DNA of 64,000 bases from Misgurnus anguillicaudatus. Taxonomy: Eukaryota > Chordata > Actinopteri > Cypriniformes > Cobitidae. Under the pieces are notes generated by a model. The model was not told the DNA's origin. It was given only the letters and a program-made list of their open reading frames with translations, and ran no database searches. The DNA is taken from assembly GCF_027580225.2 (NCBI RefSeq), contig NC_073343.2, positions 4,249,001 through 4,313,000 on the forward strand, given 5' to 3'. Position numbers and translations under genes: made by a program. The stretch's first letter is position 1, and each line of letters starts with the position of its first letter. Shown in pieces: positions 22,517 to 34,167 of the stretch.

Positions 22517-23678
22517 ATATTTATACATATGCATCACCATGTCAATTCAATTCACAGTTTAACTGTGGCCTGTTTCCTAGACACAATTTATTCAAGCCAA
22601 TAATAAAAACAAACTCAATCTAGCTAAAAGGTCTTCAGTTGAGGCTTTGTTTAAGATTTAAAAGTAAAGTTTTTTAACAACATGTTATTTTGCTAAAACA
22701 ATATTTACTCAATGTGTGTAGGCAGGACCTTAAGACAGGAAGTGCTGAACCAAAGGCACCGACAAACCCAAACACACAAGCACCTCACACCCTGCGAACA
22801 CTTTAACACGCCCACATCACGCACAAAATATTTTAATGCATGCTCCTCACTTTTACACACACATCACATATCGAGAAAGCTTTAACCTCGAACACACTGT
22901 GTTCTATACTATAAACACTTTCACCAGTCACATAACATACTGCAACACATTAAAACAAAATCACACATTAGGGTTATTTTAATAACTGCTCCACATTGTC
23001 TTAAAACCTTTAACACAAACCACACGCTGAGAATACGCAAACATACAGCCTGCTTCACAGTGAAACAGACAAGATAAGGCTATTTTGTCACATTTGGAAG
23101 GTGTCATATTTTGTGTGTGTGAGATTTCATGTATTTTACCGTATACATTTAAATTTAATGATTAAAATTTCATTTGGCCAAAACGGTGGTTTGACATGAA
23201 CTGTTTAGTGTTAATTGTTTTACGGTTTAAATTGAGCTGAAAATCATATATTAGGCTCTGGCAGTGACAACTTACCCCACACAGTGGGGTATATTTTAGG
23301 AAAAAGTGCACGTGCCTTCACAGAAACTGACTCTACCCTGAGAAATATCTACTGGAGTTAAAAGCGTGACAACTACTAGCCCTAGTTTCTCATATTTATT
23401 CGCTACTTAGGGGTGCAGTCTACGCAATGGATAGAAATGTGCGAATGAAATTAATTGGTTCTACTAGTCTTACTGTTAAGGTTCGGTGCCCATGTTACAA
23501 CCAAACACCTTATGTTAAACAAACCCCGGTAATTATACTGATAGTATTATCACTATGAGTTTCCAGTAATTATCACTAAGTTTGTTGTTACTGGGCATTT
23601 ATGCATTAACCTCATGTTAGGCTCTGCCACAATTTTCTATGAGAAAATCATTTCGAAACCTTGGCACAGTCCTTCTAG
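22517..23678. other. Single-copy, CA/ACAC-rich intergenic DNA
   Basis: Positions 22740-23060 are rich in CACAC/AACAC words without forming a true tandem repeat. A small inverted repeat CCCCACACAGTGGGG lies near 23276-23290. No gene is seen. Confidence 0.35.
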
Positions 23679-23680
23679 TA

Positions 23681-24097
23681 CACTGTAAAAAAAGTCCGTA
23701 AAAATTTCAATGTTATTGCAGCTGGGTTGCCGGTAATTTACCGTAGATTTACATTTATGTTAATTATTGACAAGAGTCTGTTCAAAGTTAAATACATTTT
23801 GAATATTAACAAGTCTTTATCTTTACAGAATAAAACCATACAATAACAGCCTCATGCAAAGCATTCCGGGAACCAGAAATCATCATCAACCTTTTTCTGT
23901 TTTTTGCTTCAGATTTTGTTTCCCAGAATGTTTTGCTTGATGCTGTTTTGTGGTTTTGCTCTGTAAAGACAAAGACTTGTGAATGTTTAGTGTTCGTTTA
24001 ACTTTGAACAAAATGTTGCCAGTAAATAACATAAATTTAAATCTACGGTAAATTACCGGCAACTCAGCTGCAATTTCTACGGATTTTTTTTACAGTG
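23681..24097. mobile_element. TA-flanked MITE with CACTGTAAAA ends
   Basis: TA at 23679-23680 and 24098-24099 flank CACTGTAAAAAAAGTCCGTA and TACGGATTTTTTTTACAGTG. The arms continue inward (TTGCCGGTAATTTACCGTAG / CTACGGTAAATTACCGGCAA), leaving a palindrome of 417 bp. TA duplication fits Tc1/mariner-type mobilisation. Confidence 0.88.
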
Positions 24098-24099
24098 TA

Positions 24100-25059
24100 G
24101 GTGCAAATGTGTGAATTAATGACACACTTGAGGATGTCTAACGCCTAAAAAACCCTTATTTGCAAATACAAAGGTTGCACGGGTGCCCCAGTAAGTATGT
24201 GCTTTCACAATCGTTTTAATCACAGGTTAAAACAAGCTTTTAACCACAAGTAGTTTCAATGTTCTGTCTTTGCAATAAACATACAAGTATGAGTCAGTGA
24301 GAGAGTTGTGATAGCCAAATGTTAAGAACCTGGGGAAAGGTAGGAGGTTCAGCCTCAGGTGCTGTTGACCCAGATATTGTGCTAAACTGCAAATGCTTTC
24401 AGTAGAGATATTTTACTATATGAAACTTTTGGGCTCAATGAGAGCTACAGTTAGAAAATTTATATACCGGCAGACAACTGTAACTGTAAAAGTTTTACAA
24501 TATAATCAAATTATCTTTACAAAAATGTTTATAAAACATTACAAAACAAATTGTCTACACTTTAACTTATAAAAACAAGTTGAAACTGCTTCATTCTATA
24601 AGTTACAGCAATTTAACATAGTAAGTTGAAAATTACTCCGTAGTCAATATGGTTAAACTTAAAAAAATGTAAGTGCCAAAATGTTAACTTTTCACATGCA
24701 TTCTGCAGTTTGATTTCTTGTAGACTGTGAATAAAAAGGTGTGAGTTCAATCCAAGGGAAATGTTAACCTAGACATTTGAAATGACTGTGCATGTGCAGT
24801 GAATGTCATTTATGTAGAGGAGGTGTCATCTTAGGTTTCAGGTATGCAGACATAAAGGTTACAGGTAAAGAAGACCAAAAAAATGAAAGTAAGTCACTCA
24901 AGAAAAAAATGTACAATAACACAGGATACACATTTAACCCATGATAGGAAAGCGAAGTTCCCACATTGTTACACCAAGTGACAAATTGCAATGAATGATT
25001 ATTAGGATACATATATTTTTAAACAAAGATATTGTATGGTAATAGCATGTTTGAACTGT
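24100..25059. other. AT-rich intergenic DNA
   Basis: No gene or complete element was resolved. Positions 24540-24680 carry AAGTTGAAA / TTATAAGTTA motifs like the interior of CACTGTAAAA-type MITEs and may be a decayed copy. Confidence 0.3.
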
Positions 25060-25247
25060 TTTAATTTAAAAACATCTTGCACTGACATATCTGAACATAT
25101 ATCAGTGCCATTGTTTTGTATCAAGATGCACACTAGTATTTTTTTTTTATTTTTTTTATGGTTTGTTTGTAAAAACTACTTAAATGTCTAAATATAACTA
25201 AGGGCTAGTCCTGGATTAATCTAAACCCTGTCTGGGGAAACCACCCC
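25060..25247. mobile_element. Partial copy of the GGGC-GTTTCCCAGACA MITE
   Basis: Right-end sequence AACCCTGTCTGGGGAAACCA and interior ATCAAGATGCACACTAGTAT match the element at 26511-26752. The opposite end is not recognisable. Confidence 0.5.
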
Positions 25248-26510
25248 AATTTGATGTCATAATATTTTTTTGTATAGTGCTAGTTCTTTGTCTATAGTAT
25301 ACTCAATATTTTTGTTTAAATTTTAATATTTTTTTAATATCAAAATGCAAATATTTTTTACAATGTAATTGGTGGCAGTTATTGCTTTAATGTTACAACT
25401 TTATCATAACATGAAATAAACAATACTTTATTATTTATAAATCTTTAAATCTATTTTAAATAGATTTTTATAGTATTATATTTTAAAGTTTTACATTTTA
25501 AATAATACAATTTAAAGTTAAGGTATTTGTGTTATTGTATGGTGTGATAAATCACAATTAACATAATAGTAAAAAATAAACCTGTAAAGTGCTAATTATT
25601 TTAAATTTTTGAAAGTTTTAAGTACTATAGTATGGGTTCTTGGCAAACCGGTGTGGTGACCAAATGTCCCCAGAAAGTATTACCAGTTTTTAGCTTATAA
25701 ATCAATCCGAATTATGTTTTTTGAAAATCTAAAATCAGCAAAAAGTTTTCAGAGAGGGTTAGTTAGAAGATGGATTGGGGTGGGGTCAAACATACAACCC
25801 CCGCTGGCCGAACACGGCCCACAATGGTGTCCAATCCAGGCTGCATGATGATTTATACAGTATTATATAATATTATATACATATTTAAAAAAGCCTTTCA
25901 GGCGGGACAGGTGTCTAGTTCATTTTTAATAGGAGAGACCAGCGGAGAGCACAAAAACGCGGAGCATAGATAGTCTGCATGTGGTGCCCAAAAATCGTGC
26001 AGTTTTCGCAGCATCTTTTCCATGACAGCACTGATAAAAGCAGCAAGCACGCAACGATTCCTATGCTTACTACGTACCGTCTGGAAATGCTTATGATTCA
26101 GTTTTATATTAGATCCACTGATTCCGGTAATCCACTTCATGTTTTTCTCCCCCGCTCAGCAGCATCTCTCACTCTCTGGAGAGCGGAGACGACAGTTTCC
26201 GGAGTTCGTTAACAGCTAGATTTATTACATTACCTTAGTTGTTGATTTGTTCACGGTGTTCTAAAAGTGTTAACAACTTAGCAAGCAAACAATAAAAAAA
26301 TATCCACATTCTTAGAAATACAATGCTTGTCTAATCGAATTAATGTTCCAATCAGATCTAATATAAATAACACTAAATTTGCTATTGTTGCACCCACACA
26401 AAAACAATGCCTTCACAAAATAAAGACAGAGAGAAAAGGGAGGCTGATAAAGGCAGTTCAACATTGCAAACATGAGTTCAAAGCTCCATCAAGCCAGCAG
26501 GTCAATCATA
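25248..26510. other. AT-rich intergenic DNA, no gene seen
   Basis: Positions 25260-25620 are very AT-rich. A somewhat GC-richer patch at 25890-26215 has short overlapping frames on both strands without recognisable domains. Confidence 0.3.
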
Positions 26511-26752
26511 TAGGGGCGGTTCCCAGACAGGGATTATCATAAACCAGGACTCGGCTTTAGTTAAATTAGAATATTTAAGTCATTTTTGAAAGCATAATTT
26601 ATAAATAAACACTACTGGTGTGCATCTTGAGACACAACACTCGCACTGATATATTTTAACATATGTCAGAGCAAGTTTTTTCGATTAAGACAACACTAAC
26701 ATTTAAGTTAGTCTGGGACTTGGCTTAAGCCTTGTCTGGGAAACTGCCCTAT
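26511..26752. mobile_element. MITE with TAGGGGCGGTTCCCAGACA end
   Basis: TAGGGGCGGTTCCCAGACA at the left is mirrored by TGTCTGGGAAACTGCCCTA at the right, giving a 242-bp element. The partial copy at 25060-25247 shares its interior. Confidence 0.75.
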
Positions 26753-26884
26753 AGAATATTTAGCAGACTGTCACACTTAAATTCTTGTTATTGTATTTAC
26801 CATTATATTCACTTGACTTCATTGATGCTAGTAATCTATAACACATCATATTTATAATACTTTATTAAAACCATATTAATAGAA

Positions 26885-27148
26885 CACAGTAAAAAATCTT
26901 TGCTGCATTAATTTTTTTTTGTTGAATCAACTCAGAAGTCATTTCAACTTACTATTAATCTATTACATACTATTAATTATCTTGACTGGAGATGAGTTGT
27001 ACAACTTTATTTTATAAGTTATAGCAACTCATCTGTTGTTATAACAAATCATCTCTATTCAAGATAAATAATAGTAAGTTGAAATGACTTGTAAATCTGA
27101 GTTGATTCAACAACAAAAAATTAAGGCAGCAAAGAATTGTTTACAGTG
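26885..27148. mobile_element. CACAGTAAAAAA-end palindromic MITE
   Basis: CACAGTAAAAAATCTTTGCT at the left and AGCAAAGAATTGTTTACAGTG at the right are inverted. The inner arms TTGTTGAATCAACTC / GAGTTGATTCAACAA and AAGTCATTTCAACTTACTA / TAGTAAGTTGAAATGACTT are almost perfect. It belongs to the same broad group as 23681, 28780, 44197 and 58715. Confidence 0.8.
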
Positions 27149-27507
27149 TGTGTGTCTGTTTGTGTGTGCACCAGTTCATCATTCAGAGCCCACAGCACAC
27201 TTATGTTGCACTTACACACCACAACTGCAACCTCTCATGATGCTGCTGAGCAATGTGGTGCAAACAGACATCCAAACCTCATAGTGCATTGATTTTCATC
27301 AGAGCTCTGCTGATCTTGCAGCGGGCATGAGGCATGTGCTTAGTAAATATAACAGGAATTAAGTTCTCCAGCTGCCATCTGTGTTGTAATAACAGAATAG
27401 AGAGCATACAAAAGTAACCTGTGCCTGAATAACGGACAAGCTGACATCTCAAGCGGAGTGGCTCCACTTTGATTTAATTTAGAAGGATGCAAAGAATAGC
27501 ATGACAT
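27149..27507. other. Single-copy intergenic DNA
   Basis: A short TG-rich start, then complex sequence. The overlapping frames have no recognisable domain. Confidence 0.35.
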
Positions 27508-27543
27508 AAAGGGCCGTTCACATTATAACGATAACTATAACTA

Positions 27544-28182
27544 GGGCCCTATAATGTCCGCGATCATGGAATCGCGGACGGAATCGCGGAATTGGCAAAT
27601 TAACACGGAATCTAGTGTTAATGCAGAATTTTGCGGAATTTACATATTTTGAATAAAATTCTGTTTTTGTGTGGGAGACGAACGTATGTCTGGGGGAAAT
27701 GCAGATCGGGGGAAGTAAATCTGGGCAACACACCCGCTCTCGTCGTTTCAGACCCCCTCCAAAACACTGAAACCATGGCGAAGCGGCTCTCCACGACTCT
27801 GCTTTCGTCACTTAGTTCCGAGCAATTCCCACATGACTTTTATGTAAGTTTTATCAACAGTCTGTTCACTGTGAGCGCAAAGATACATGCACTCTCTCAT
27901 CCACGTCTGTCTCACTGCACCTCTCTCACGTGCACGCGCTCTTGCATTTGTCCGAAGTCCGAACACAAATCCTCATGTATTTGTTCAGATTTATGCATTT
28001 CAAGCAAGCTGAGGCAAACTAACTGTCATCATTAAAAGCACACTCTTTTTATGACTAAAATAACAGTAAATGGTAAAAAAAAAGAATTGCCAAAAATTAA
28101 AACGGATAAAACGGAATTTGCAAAAGTTAAAACGGAGAAAACGGAATTTGGGAAAAAATAAAACAGATTTTATAGGGCCCTA
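27544..28182 (+). mobile_element. hAT deletion derivative with GGGCCCTATAA ends
   Basis: GGGCCCTATAA and its inverse TTATAGGGCCC are flanked by the 8-bp repeat TATAACTA (27536-27543 and 28183-28190). One terminal TA can be assigned to either the end or the target because the ends and the target overlap in sequence. The right subterminal part holds degenerate tandem AAAACGGATAAAACGGAATT units. It contains a candidate transposase first exon. Confidence 0.8.
27775..27843 (+). pseudogene. Candidate first coding exon of a hAT transposase (remnant)
   Basis: An ATG in strong context (GAAACCATGG) opens 23 codons (begins MAKRLSTTLL, ends FPHDFY) followed at once by a consensus splice donor GTAAGT at 27844. 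Reading through the donor the frame continues without domain similarity to a stop at 28035. Position inside the hAT, orientation and intact donor suggest the 5' exon of the parent transposase, with the remaining exons lost. The identification as transposase is inference from context. Confidence 0.4.
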
Positions 28183-28779
28183 TATAACTATCAAAATATA
28201 GTTTTAAAAATAATTTTATATTAAAGAGAATAGCAGAGTTCACACCACAACTATAACGATAAAGATACAATGAACGATATTGTCGGGATCACTTTGAGCG
28301 ATTTTTTTCCCCACCTGATGAACGATAAATCCAATCAAATCAATTTGAACTTCTAGTGCACGTGCACTTGAAATGACAGTGGAGAAGCTCATTGCTGAGG
28401 TCTATATAATACAATTACCTCAGATATCAAGCGCTGATGAAGTTCCAATGAAATTGACTACGTAATGCTTTTCCCTACCATAATGACTACGCCAAAAGAT
28501 ATTAACGTTAGATTACACAAACTAGATTCACTGTTTAGAGTTACGCAAATGCAACAAAAACACATTCAGTGAATAGTAAACAATTTCAAAAGTTTTTATT
28601 ACAAGAAATATGCAATATTAGTTAATGCTATTAAAGGCAAGTGATTTGGGCGAGTGCCGCGCGTGAGTGAATAAATGTATCATTATCGTCCGGTGATGTG
28701 GACGCTCGTATAGTTAGCGTTATAGTTATCGTTATAATGAGAATGGTCCTTAAAACTTCCCACTATAAATCATGATATG

Positions 28780-30228
28780 CACTGTAAAAAGTGAAGAGTT
28801 GGATCAACTTAAAAAATTACTTTTTGTTATAACACCCATAAAATTACGTTTTTTTACCTTAAAGAGACAATTTGTATTTATGCGCCGCAAGATGGCGCCA
28901 GATCAAACAAAAACAATGATGTTGTTTACTGACGCTCTGAAGCAGCGTGGAATTATGGGATTTGTACCGCATGGCCATCAATCAGACGAGAACGAGAAAT
29001 CACGTTGATGGATAAAGTAATTAAATCTTATAAATGTTGCGTTTCATGACATCGTTTATTTCATTATGTAAGTTTATATGTGATGTTCAAAACGAAATTG
29101 TTAGTCGTATTGATATTACAGTATTAGTCCAAATTCGATGGTAAACACAGCACAGAATTAAGTTTTCAACTTACAATCTACAATGATTTTTCACATAATG
29201 TATTGACAGTACAAATCTTATTGTGAATTGTCTTAAAATGACCATTTATATTGCTGTACAATACCTTTTGATGTGCATATCGTCCGCGGGAAGATGCACT
29301 GATTACAATCTACACACTAATGTTGTGATCAATATAATAGCATACGTTTTTTGAAGGGTTACGAATCAAAACAACTCACCCATCGTGTAAAACACAAGCA
29401 GGATCAGAATCTCGGTCTAGTTAAATGTTGTCGTGAAGCTCTCTCCATCCAGATAATGCAACAACAAATTGATCCTTTCTCTCGTTTTGTTCCAAACTCT
29501 TCTTGGGTCATTTGGTTGGCCTGTACGCTTACAGGAGCTGACACAACCAGCGGCAGACGGTACAGAGATATCCATAAGTTCATAAGCAAGCGCGTAGCCC
29601 GACAGGCACTATCGCATAGTTCCGCATTTGTCCACGACACTGGCTGCGTCCGAAAGACTTGTTGCTTCGCTTGTTGCTTGAGGAAATGACTTCGGCCTCG
29701 TAGGCCTGAAAGCCGCTCAGAGAAAGACTTTCCGACGGACTTCAAAGGCAGCGTGTTTGAAATATAAACAGAGAGCGCCTTTGTGATAACTAATCACATA
29801 TTTGAAAACTACAATACTAATTTCTCGCTAGAAATGCAATTAAAATGCTTAAAAAGTGAAAATATACGTTTATTTTCACTAAATTTGTGCTCCAGCCGCT
29901 TCCTTGGCCGCCATTATATTTTCACTGTTGTCATGTGGTTTACGTCAGTAAAGGCGGTGACAAAGGGTCACATGGATATTAACGTCATTGACAGGAGACT
30001 GCACTGCCCCGTGTCAATGTTTTGAATGGAAATTTTCTCACGATTTACAAGTAGTTTTACATTACAGATATTGATAGTAATCAGCTGGACAAAATATATA
30101 ACACTGGCCTAGTGGTTTTTGGAGATTTTACAGCAAATATCTTACAAATTGCACCTTTAAAACATTCACATAAAGTCAAAATAAAGTTTCAACAAAAAAA
30201 ATTATCCAACTTTTCCCTTTTTACAGTG
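28780..30228. mobile_element. CACTGTAAAAAG-end MITE, split by a TTAA element
   Basis: CACTGTAAAAAGTGAAGAGT then TGGATCAACTT is mirrored by AAGTTTC...ATCCAACTTTTCCCTTTTTACAGTG at the right. The flanking TA is not preserved. The element at 28863-30156 interrupts it. Confidence 0.75.
28863..30156. mobile_element. TTAA-flanked element, 1.3 kb, inside the MITE
   Basis: TTAA at 28859-28862 and 30157-30160 flank AGAGACAATTTGTATTT and ACAAATTGCACCT as inverted ends. The interior holds a CGCCGCAAGATGGCGCC palindrome near 28881 and frames of 78-113 codons on both strands that overlap and show no motif. A secondary repeat may lie at 29640-29760. Confidence 0.7.
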
Positions 30229-30291
30229 TGAATGAGACACTTTGAGACACCCATCTTTTCTTTTAAGGCCTATTCTAAATCTTCACTTTAG

Positions 30292-30468
30292 AAAATGCAG
30301 CATTTTTGTCAAATCAACATAATTTGTTAAGTTAAAGTAACACAAAAATAAGTTAACTTATAGAAACAAGTTGAAATGATGTAAAATACTTCAAATAGGT
30401 TGAATTGATTTAAAAAAAATAATAATAAGTTGTTTTAACTTCAAGCTGCATTTATAATTTTTCAGTGT
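30292..30468. mobile_element. Decayed CACTG(A/T)AAAA-type MITE
   Basis: AAATGCAGCATTTTT at the left and AGCTGCATTTATAATTTTTC then AGTG at the right are inverted, with AAGTTAAAGTAAC / AAGTTGTTTTAACTT inner motifs. Ends are imperfect. Confidence 0.5.
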
Positions 30469-30571
30469 TTATTCCAAGTCAGCACAATAACTGAAACTAA
30501 ACTCAGTACAACCGAATTACACATGCAGTAAACTAAACGTTTGTCTAAAAATTGTATATATATGTATGTAT

Positions 30572-31769
30572 TAGGGGTGGAACAATACATGTATTCGTTT
30601 CGAACCGAATCGGTACGGGGGTCGCGGTTCGGTGCATGCATTTAAACGGAGAATACACGGTATGAAAATAAAAAAAACTAGCGTGCAAAATAATTAATGT
30701 TATGCGGAACTACTGTTAGATACGCGGGTTCTTTATGGACAGCTAATCTGTTGCCCCGCTTTAGCTCTGAAGCTCTGATTGGCGCCGATGCAGCCGAGCT
30801 CCGCCTATGTATGCGCTCTATCAGAGACCGTCTACATTCTGGCACTCTGCAGTTTTTTGTCAGGTTCACGGTCCAGTGAGTGAAATAGCAGCGACAGCGA
30901 GTATGGCAAATGGTGGTGAGGATCCGCCGGCCCCTTTAAGATCGCAAGTTTGGCAAAACTTCAGTTTTCCAGTCAGTTACAATAGTACAGGCGAGAGAGT
31001 GGTGGAAAAGACGAGGACTGTGCGTCGGCGTTGTTCAGCAGTTGTTAGGTATGTGAGTGGAAATACATCTAATCAGGGCTCTCAAGTCTCACGCATTCAC
31101 CTTGACAAACACGCATTTCAGTAAGTTCAAATGCCACACTTTGTATTTCTCACGCTGAGAAGTAGGAGATAAATTGTCCTGCTATATACAACAGGCATAC
31201 GCAGGGCAGTTCTGTCGAGTTCAGCTGCTTTCAGTTTTTTAAGTGTGCTAAACTTTATGCAGCGCCATCAGCGTCAGATTACCGCGAGAAATCTTGCGGA
31301 GGAGGCTGATTTCAAATCGCTTTTGCGTTACTCTGACGTCATCCACTTGTCGTTTCTTGCAGCGCCTCGTGAAGTCGTACTCGCCTATTAATTCATCCTA
31401 CAAGCCTATTTTTTGTTCTTTAGTACATTAATATGAAATAAGGCCAAAAATGTAATTTAAAAATGTATTTATGTAACACTTGTAATACATTTGAACCCCT
31501 ATTTGTATGAAAGATGAGTACAAGATTACTTAAAGTGGTATATATTTTTGAAATACGAGATAGTATGTTAAATGCATTTCAGTTCATATTCATGACATCT
31601 CAAAATAACACTGATAAGGACACCTATGTTTTTAAGATTAGCTTAAAAAAATGCCTTCTTCATTTTTGTTTTGCTTTTTTTCCTCCATTGTACCGAAAGT
31701 GAATCGAACCGTGAAGCATGAACCGGGGTACGAACCGAACCGGGACTTGTGTGTACCGTTCCACCCCTA
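30572..31769 (+). mobile_element. hAT-A copy 2 (1198 bp, no internal insertion)
   Basis: TAGGGGTGGAAC / GTTCCACCCCTA ends are flanked by a near-perfect 8-bp duplication (GTATGTAT at 30564-30571, GTATATAT at 31770-31777), the mismatch lying in a mutable TA-rich target. It is nearly identical to hAT-A copy 1 in the same orientation and shows the empty site of hAT-B. It keeps the BED remnant and lacks catalytic coding sequence. Confidence 0.95.
30903..31073 (+). pseudogene. BED zinc-finger N-terminus of a hAT transposase (remnant, copy 2)
   Basis: Same 57-codon segment as at 18758-18928, starting at the equivalent ATG and ending at NTSN, with the same Arg at the expected first Cys of the C-x2-C pair and the same loss of the downstream His pair. 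The frame ends at 31122-31124, earlier than in copy 1 because of a single change (CAGTAAG here, CAGTCAG there). Shared lesions show both come from one already defective parent. Confidence 0.7.
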
Positions 31770-31933
<164 letters not shown>

Positions 31934-32273
31934 AAATAAAAAAGTCAGGACAGTTTGTCTAAAAATTTTATATAATTTTTTTAAAAATAAAAAAGTCAGG
32001 CCAGTTTGTCAGTGAATCTAAATATTTAATGTAAGAGCCAATTAAAAAGAATGCTAACAAATCAGACATGCCAATAGAGCATGTAGCAAGCAAATATCTT
32101 ACATTTCAGTCTGTTTCTCACACAAAGCAATCTTAAGATTTCAGAAGATATGGAATGCAGCTCATGAAAAGTAATATGGACTTATGACAGCTCTATTCAC
32201 ATTCATTATATAAATACCAGTGGCTAGGATTTTCTTTGAAAATGTATCTTTTCAATCTACTGTATGTAATAAA
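31934..32273. other. AT-rich DNA with a duplicated AAAAAGTCAGG segment
   Basis: AAATAAAAAAGTCAGGACAG and AAATAAAAAAGTCAGGCCAG (about 31934 and 31986) are a short local duplication of roughly 50 bp. Part of 32130-32273 may belong to the MITE that ends at 32352. Confidence 0.4.
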
Positions 32274-32352
32274 AGTCATAGGGGTTTGAAACAACATGAG
32301 GGCGAGTAAATGATGGCAGAATTCTCATTTTTGAGTGAACTATCTCTAAGTT
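32274..32352. mobile_element. Right-arm fragment of a TTAA-type MITE (TAGTTCAC family)
   Basis: GAGGGCGAGTAAATGATGGC then TTTTTGAGTGAACTATCTCT matches the right half of the complete copy at 57501-57807 (GAGGGTGATTAAATGATTAC...TTTTGGTGAACTATCCCT). Confidence 0.6.
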
Positions 32353-32528
32353 TACAGGGGCCTATTGCCTGAGGCATAATACCTCTGAAATTACTGCATA
32401 GCTGTCTTCTCAGTAACCACAGAAGGGAGAATGTGGGAGGCTGGGCAATAAGACGTGTATTGTAACCCCTTCAATAGCTCAGCACCTCCTGTGTCACGGT
32501 ATACAAAAAAGGACAGTAGTAGAAGCAC

Positions 32529-32530
<2 letters not shown>

Positions 32531-32620
<90 letters not shown>
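32531..32620. repeat. (GT)45 microsatellite
   Basis: Ninety uninterrupted bases of GT followed by GCGTGCGCGC. All VCVC/THTH frames over it are artefacts. It is long enough to be highly variable and to form Z-DNA. Confidence 0.98.
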
Positions 32621-32625
<5 letters not shown>

Positions 32626-32815
32626 CGCGCATGCGAAGGGAGGCCCGAGGTTTACCTGGTCTGCGGCTACAGACACCATGGCAGCCAAAAGACATCAGGA
32701 GGCAGCGGAGCATGACAGGCCCCACATCAAAGCTCAAGCACCACACCTTGATCCAGACCCCCCACCCCAGGCCCCACGCCTCCTCCCGTCAGGACACACC
32801 TGACTGAGGGGCCAC
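32621..32815. other. GC-rich segment of unknown nature after the GT tract
   Basis: Repeat-free GC-rich DNA. From ACACCATGG at about 32676 a 42-codon plus-strand frame (begins MAAKRHQEAA, proline-rich end) reaches TGA at 32802. The context around the ATG is good, but no splice sites or family similarity support it as a gene. Confidence 0.25.
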
Positions 32816-33328
32816 CCCGCACCTTCAAAGAGAGCCGGAGAGACACAAGTCACAAATAAACGTCTAGACACTTTCTCTTACAGTGACCTAATGGTGTGGA
32901 ATTTTTGCTCTTTTTGCACCTTATCCCTGTCGAGGGGGTAGAGACGACGTGATTGATTTGGGAAGTGTCAGAAGACTCTGGTGTTTTTTCCAGCCTCCGA
33001 GAGAAACAATTGAATTGCTAATACGCTAGAGGGGTGACAGCACTGTGTGAAGGTAATTTGAGTGGGAAACGTAGGTGTCCAAATCTGAAAGTTATGTATA
33101 CAGATATCAGGCTTAGCAAATATGCGCAGAAGAATTTTCATCTGCTCATGTATCAGCAGAGTTTGTGGTGTAATGTTGATATGAACGAAAAATAATTTTT
33201 AAATAATTCTGGTTTAAGAAACTTACAATGCATTAGGTTAAGGCATACACCACCAAGATGATCATTTATGTGCTTTTATATCATTAACTTTCCCTTTCCT
33301 TTAAACAACATCTCTTCCCTTAATGATG
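32816..33328. other. Single-copy intergenic DNA
   Basis: No feature recognised. The 32880-33060 part is moderately GC-rich and complex and might be regulatory. Confidence 0.3.
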
Positions 33329-33357
33329 TACAGTACTGTGCAAAAGTGCAAAAATGC

Positions 33358-33650
33358 TGGTTCATACCAGACGTGGTTGAGGCGGCAAGCGCGAGTGATT
33401 TACATGTTAAGTCAATGCAAAGACGCGATCAGGCATCCTGCGTCGCAGTGCGGAACGCGCGGATGTAACGTTCCGCACAAATTAAGTGTTGCCGTGGGAA
33501 ACGCGCGAGTTGAACATTTTAAACTTCAGTGAATTTCCACGCCGCGTTAACCAATCAGGATCTTGCTGTAGTAGTGACGTGATTACAGGAAGCGAGCGGA
33601 GTCTCAGCGAAGTCGCAGAAGCCCCCCCCATGACGTGAATGTAAACTGAT
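33358..33650. mobile_element. MITE fragment starting TGGTTCATACCAGACG
   Basis: TGGTTCATACCAGACGTGG with a GC-rich CGCGAGTG/CGCGATC interior has the look of the fish MITE class that begins GTTCACACCAGACGC. No matching right end was located, so it is truncated or diverged. Confidence 0.45.
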
Positions 33651-34167
33651 GTGTCAAGTTTTTAGGGTAAACTCCCCTTCCACTTGAGCAATAGCAGGAA
33701 AGGGCAGGATCTCTTAAACCTAAATAAAATTGAATCCTAATTTCTAATTTTAAAGGAAATTAGTCTTTTTACTTCATTCTGCTCAAAAACACTCAAGATG
33801 TGTTTCGTGCCAAGAGAGGTCACACTACCGACGATGCCTGAAGAAGACATTTAGTCCTGAAAATTATTTTTTTAATTTTTTGTACATATTTCCTGTATTT
33901 TCTGTTTGTATCTTAATAAAATGGATTGAAAAATAAATATGGATGGACATTTAAACTTCTAAAACAACAAGTCTGGTGGTGATGGCGGCCTAAAGGGGGT
34001 CGCACACCTGCCGCGCAACTCAGCATCGCGCCTCGTCGAGGTATTGTAAACCGGAAATGCACATTAAATAGCACGAGCTTCGTCAGATAGCGTCTACTTC
34101 AAAATGCAAAATACACATTAGTAGCCAATGTTAATTGTTAATGATTTGGGACAAATATGTTATTTAA

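Larger units (their letters stand above)
27509..28752. mobile_element. MITE with GGGCCGTTCACATTATAACG end, split by a hAT
   Basis: The left end GGGCCGTTCACATTATAACG with ATAACTATAAC is mirrored at 28715-28752 by GTTATAGTTATCGTTATAAT and GAATGGTCCT. A 640-bp hAT (27544-28182) interrupts it close to the left end. The exact target site is ambiguous. Confidence 0.7.

Noticed and set aside
23273..23292. Small CCCCACACAGTGGGG inverted repeat as a regulatory hairpin
   Set aside because: The stem is only about five to six pairs, expected by chance at this length.
32455..32807. VC-rich and TH-rich open frames on both strands
   Set aside because: Direct translation of (GT)45/(AC)45.
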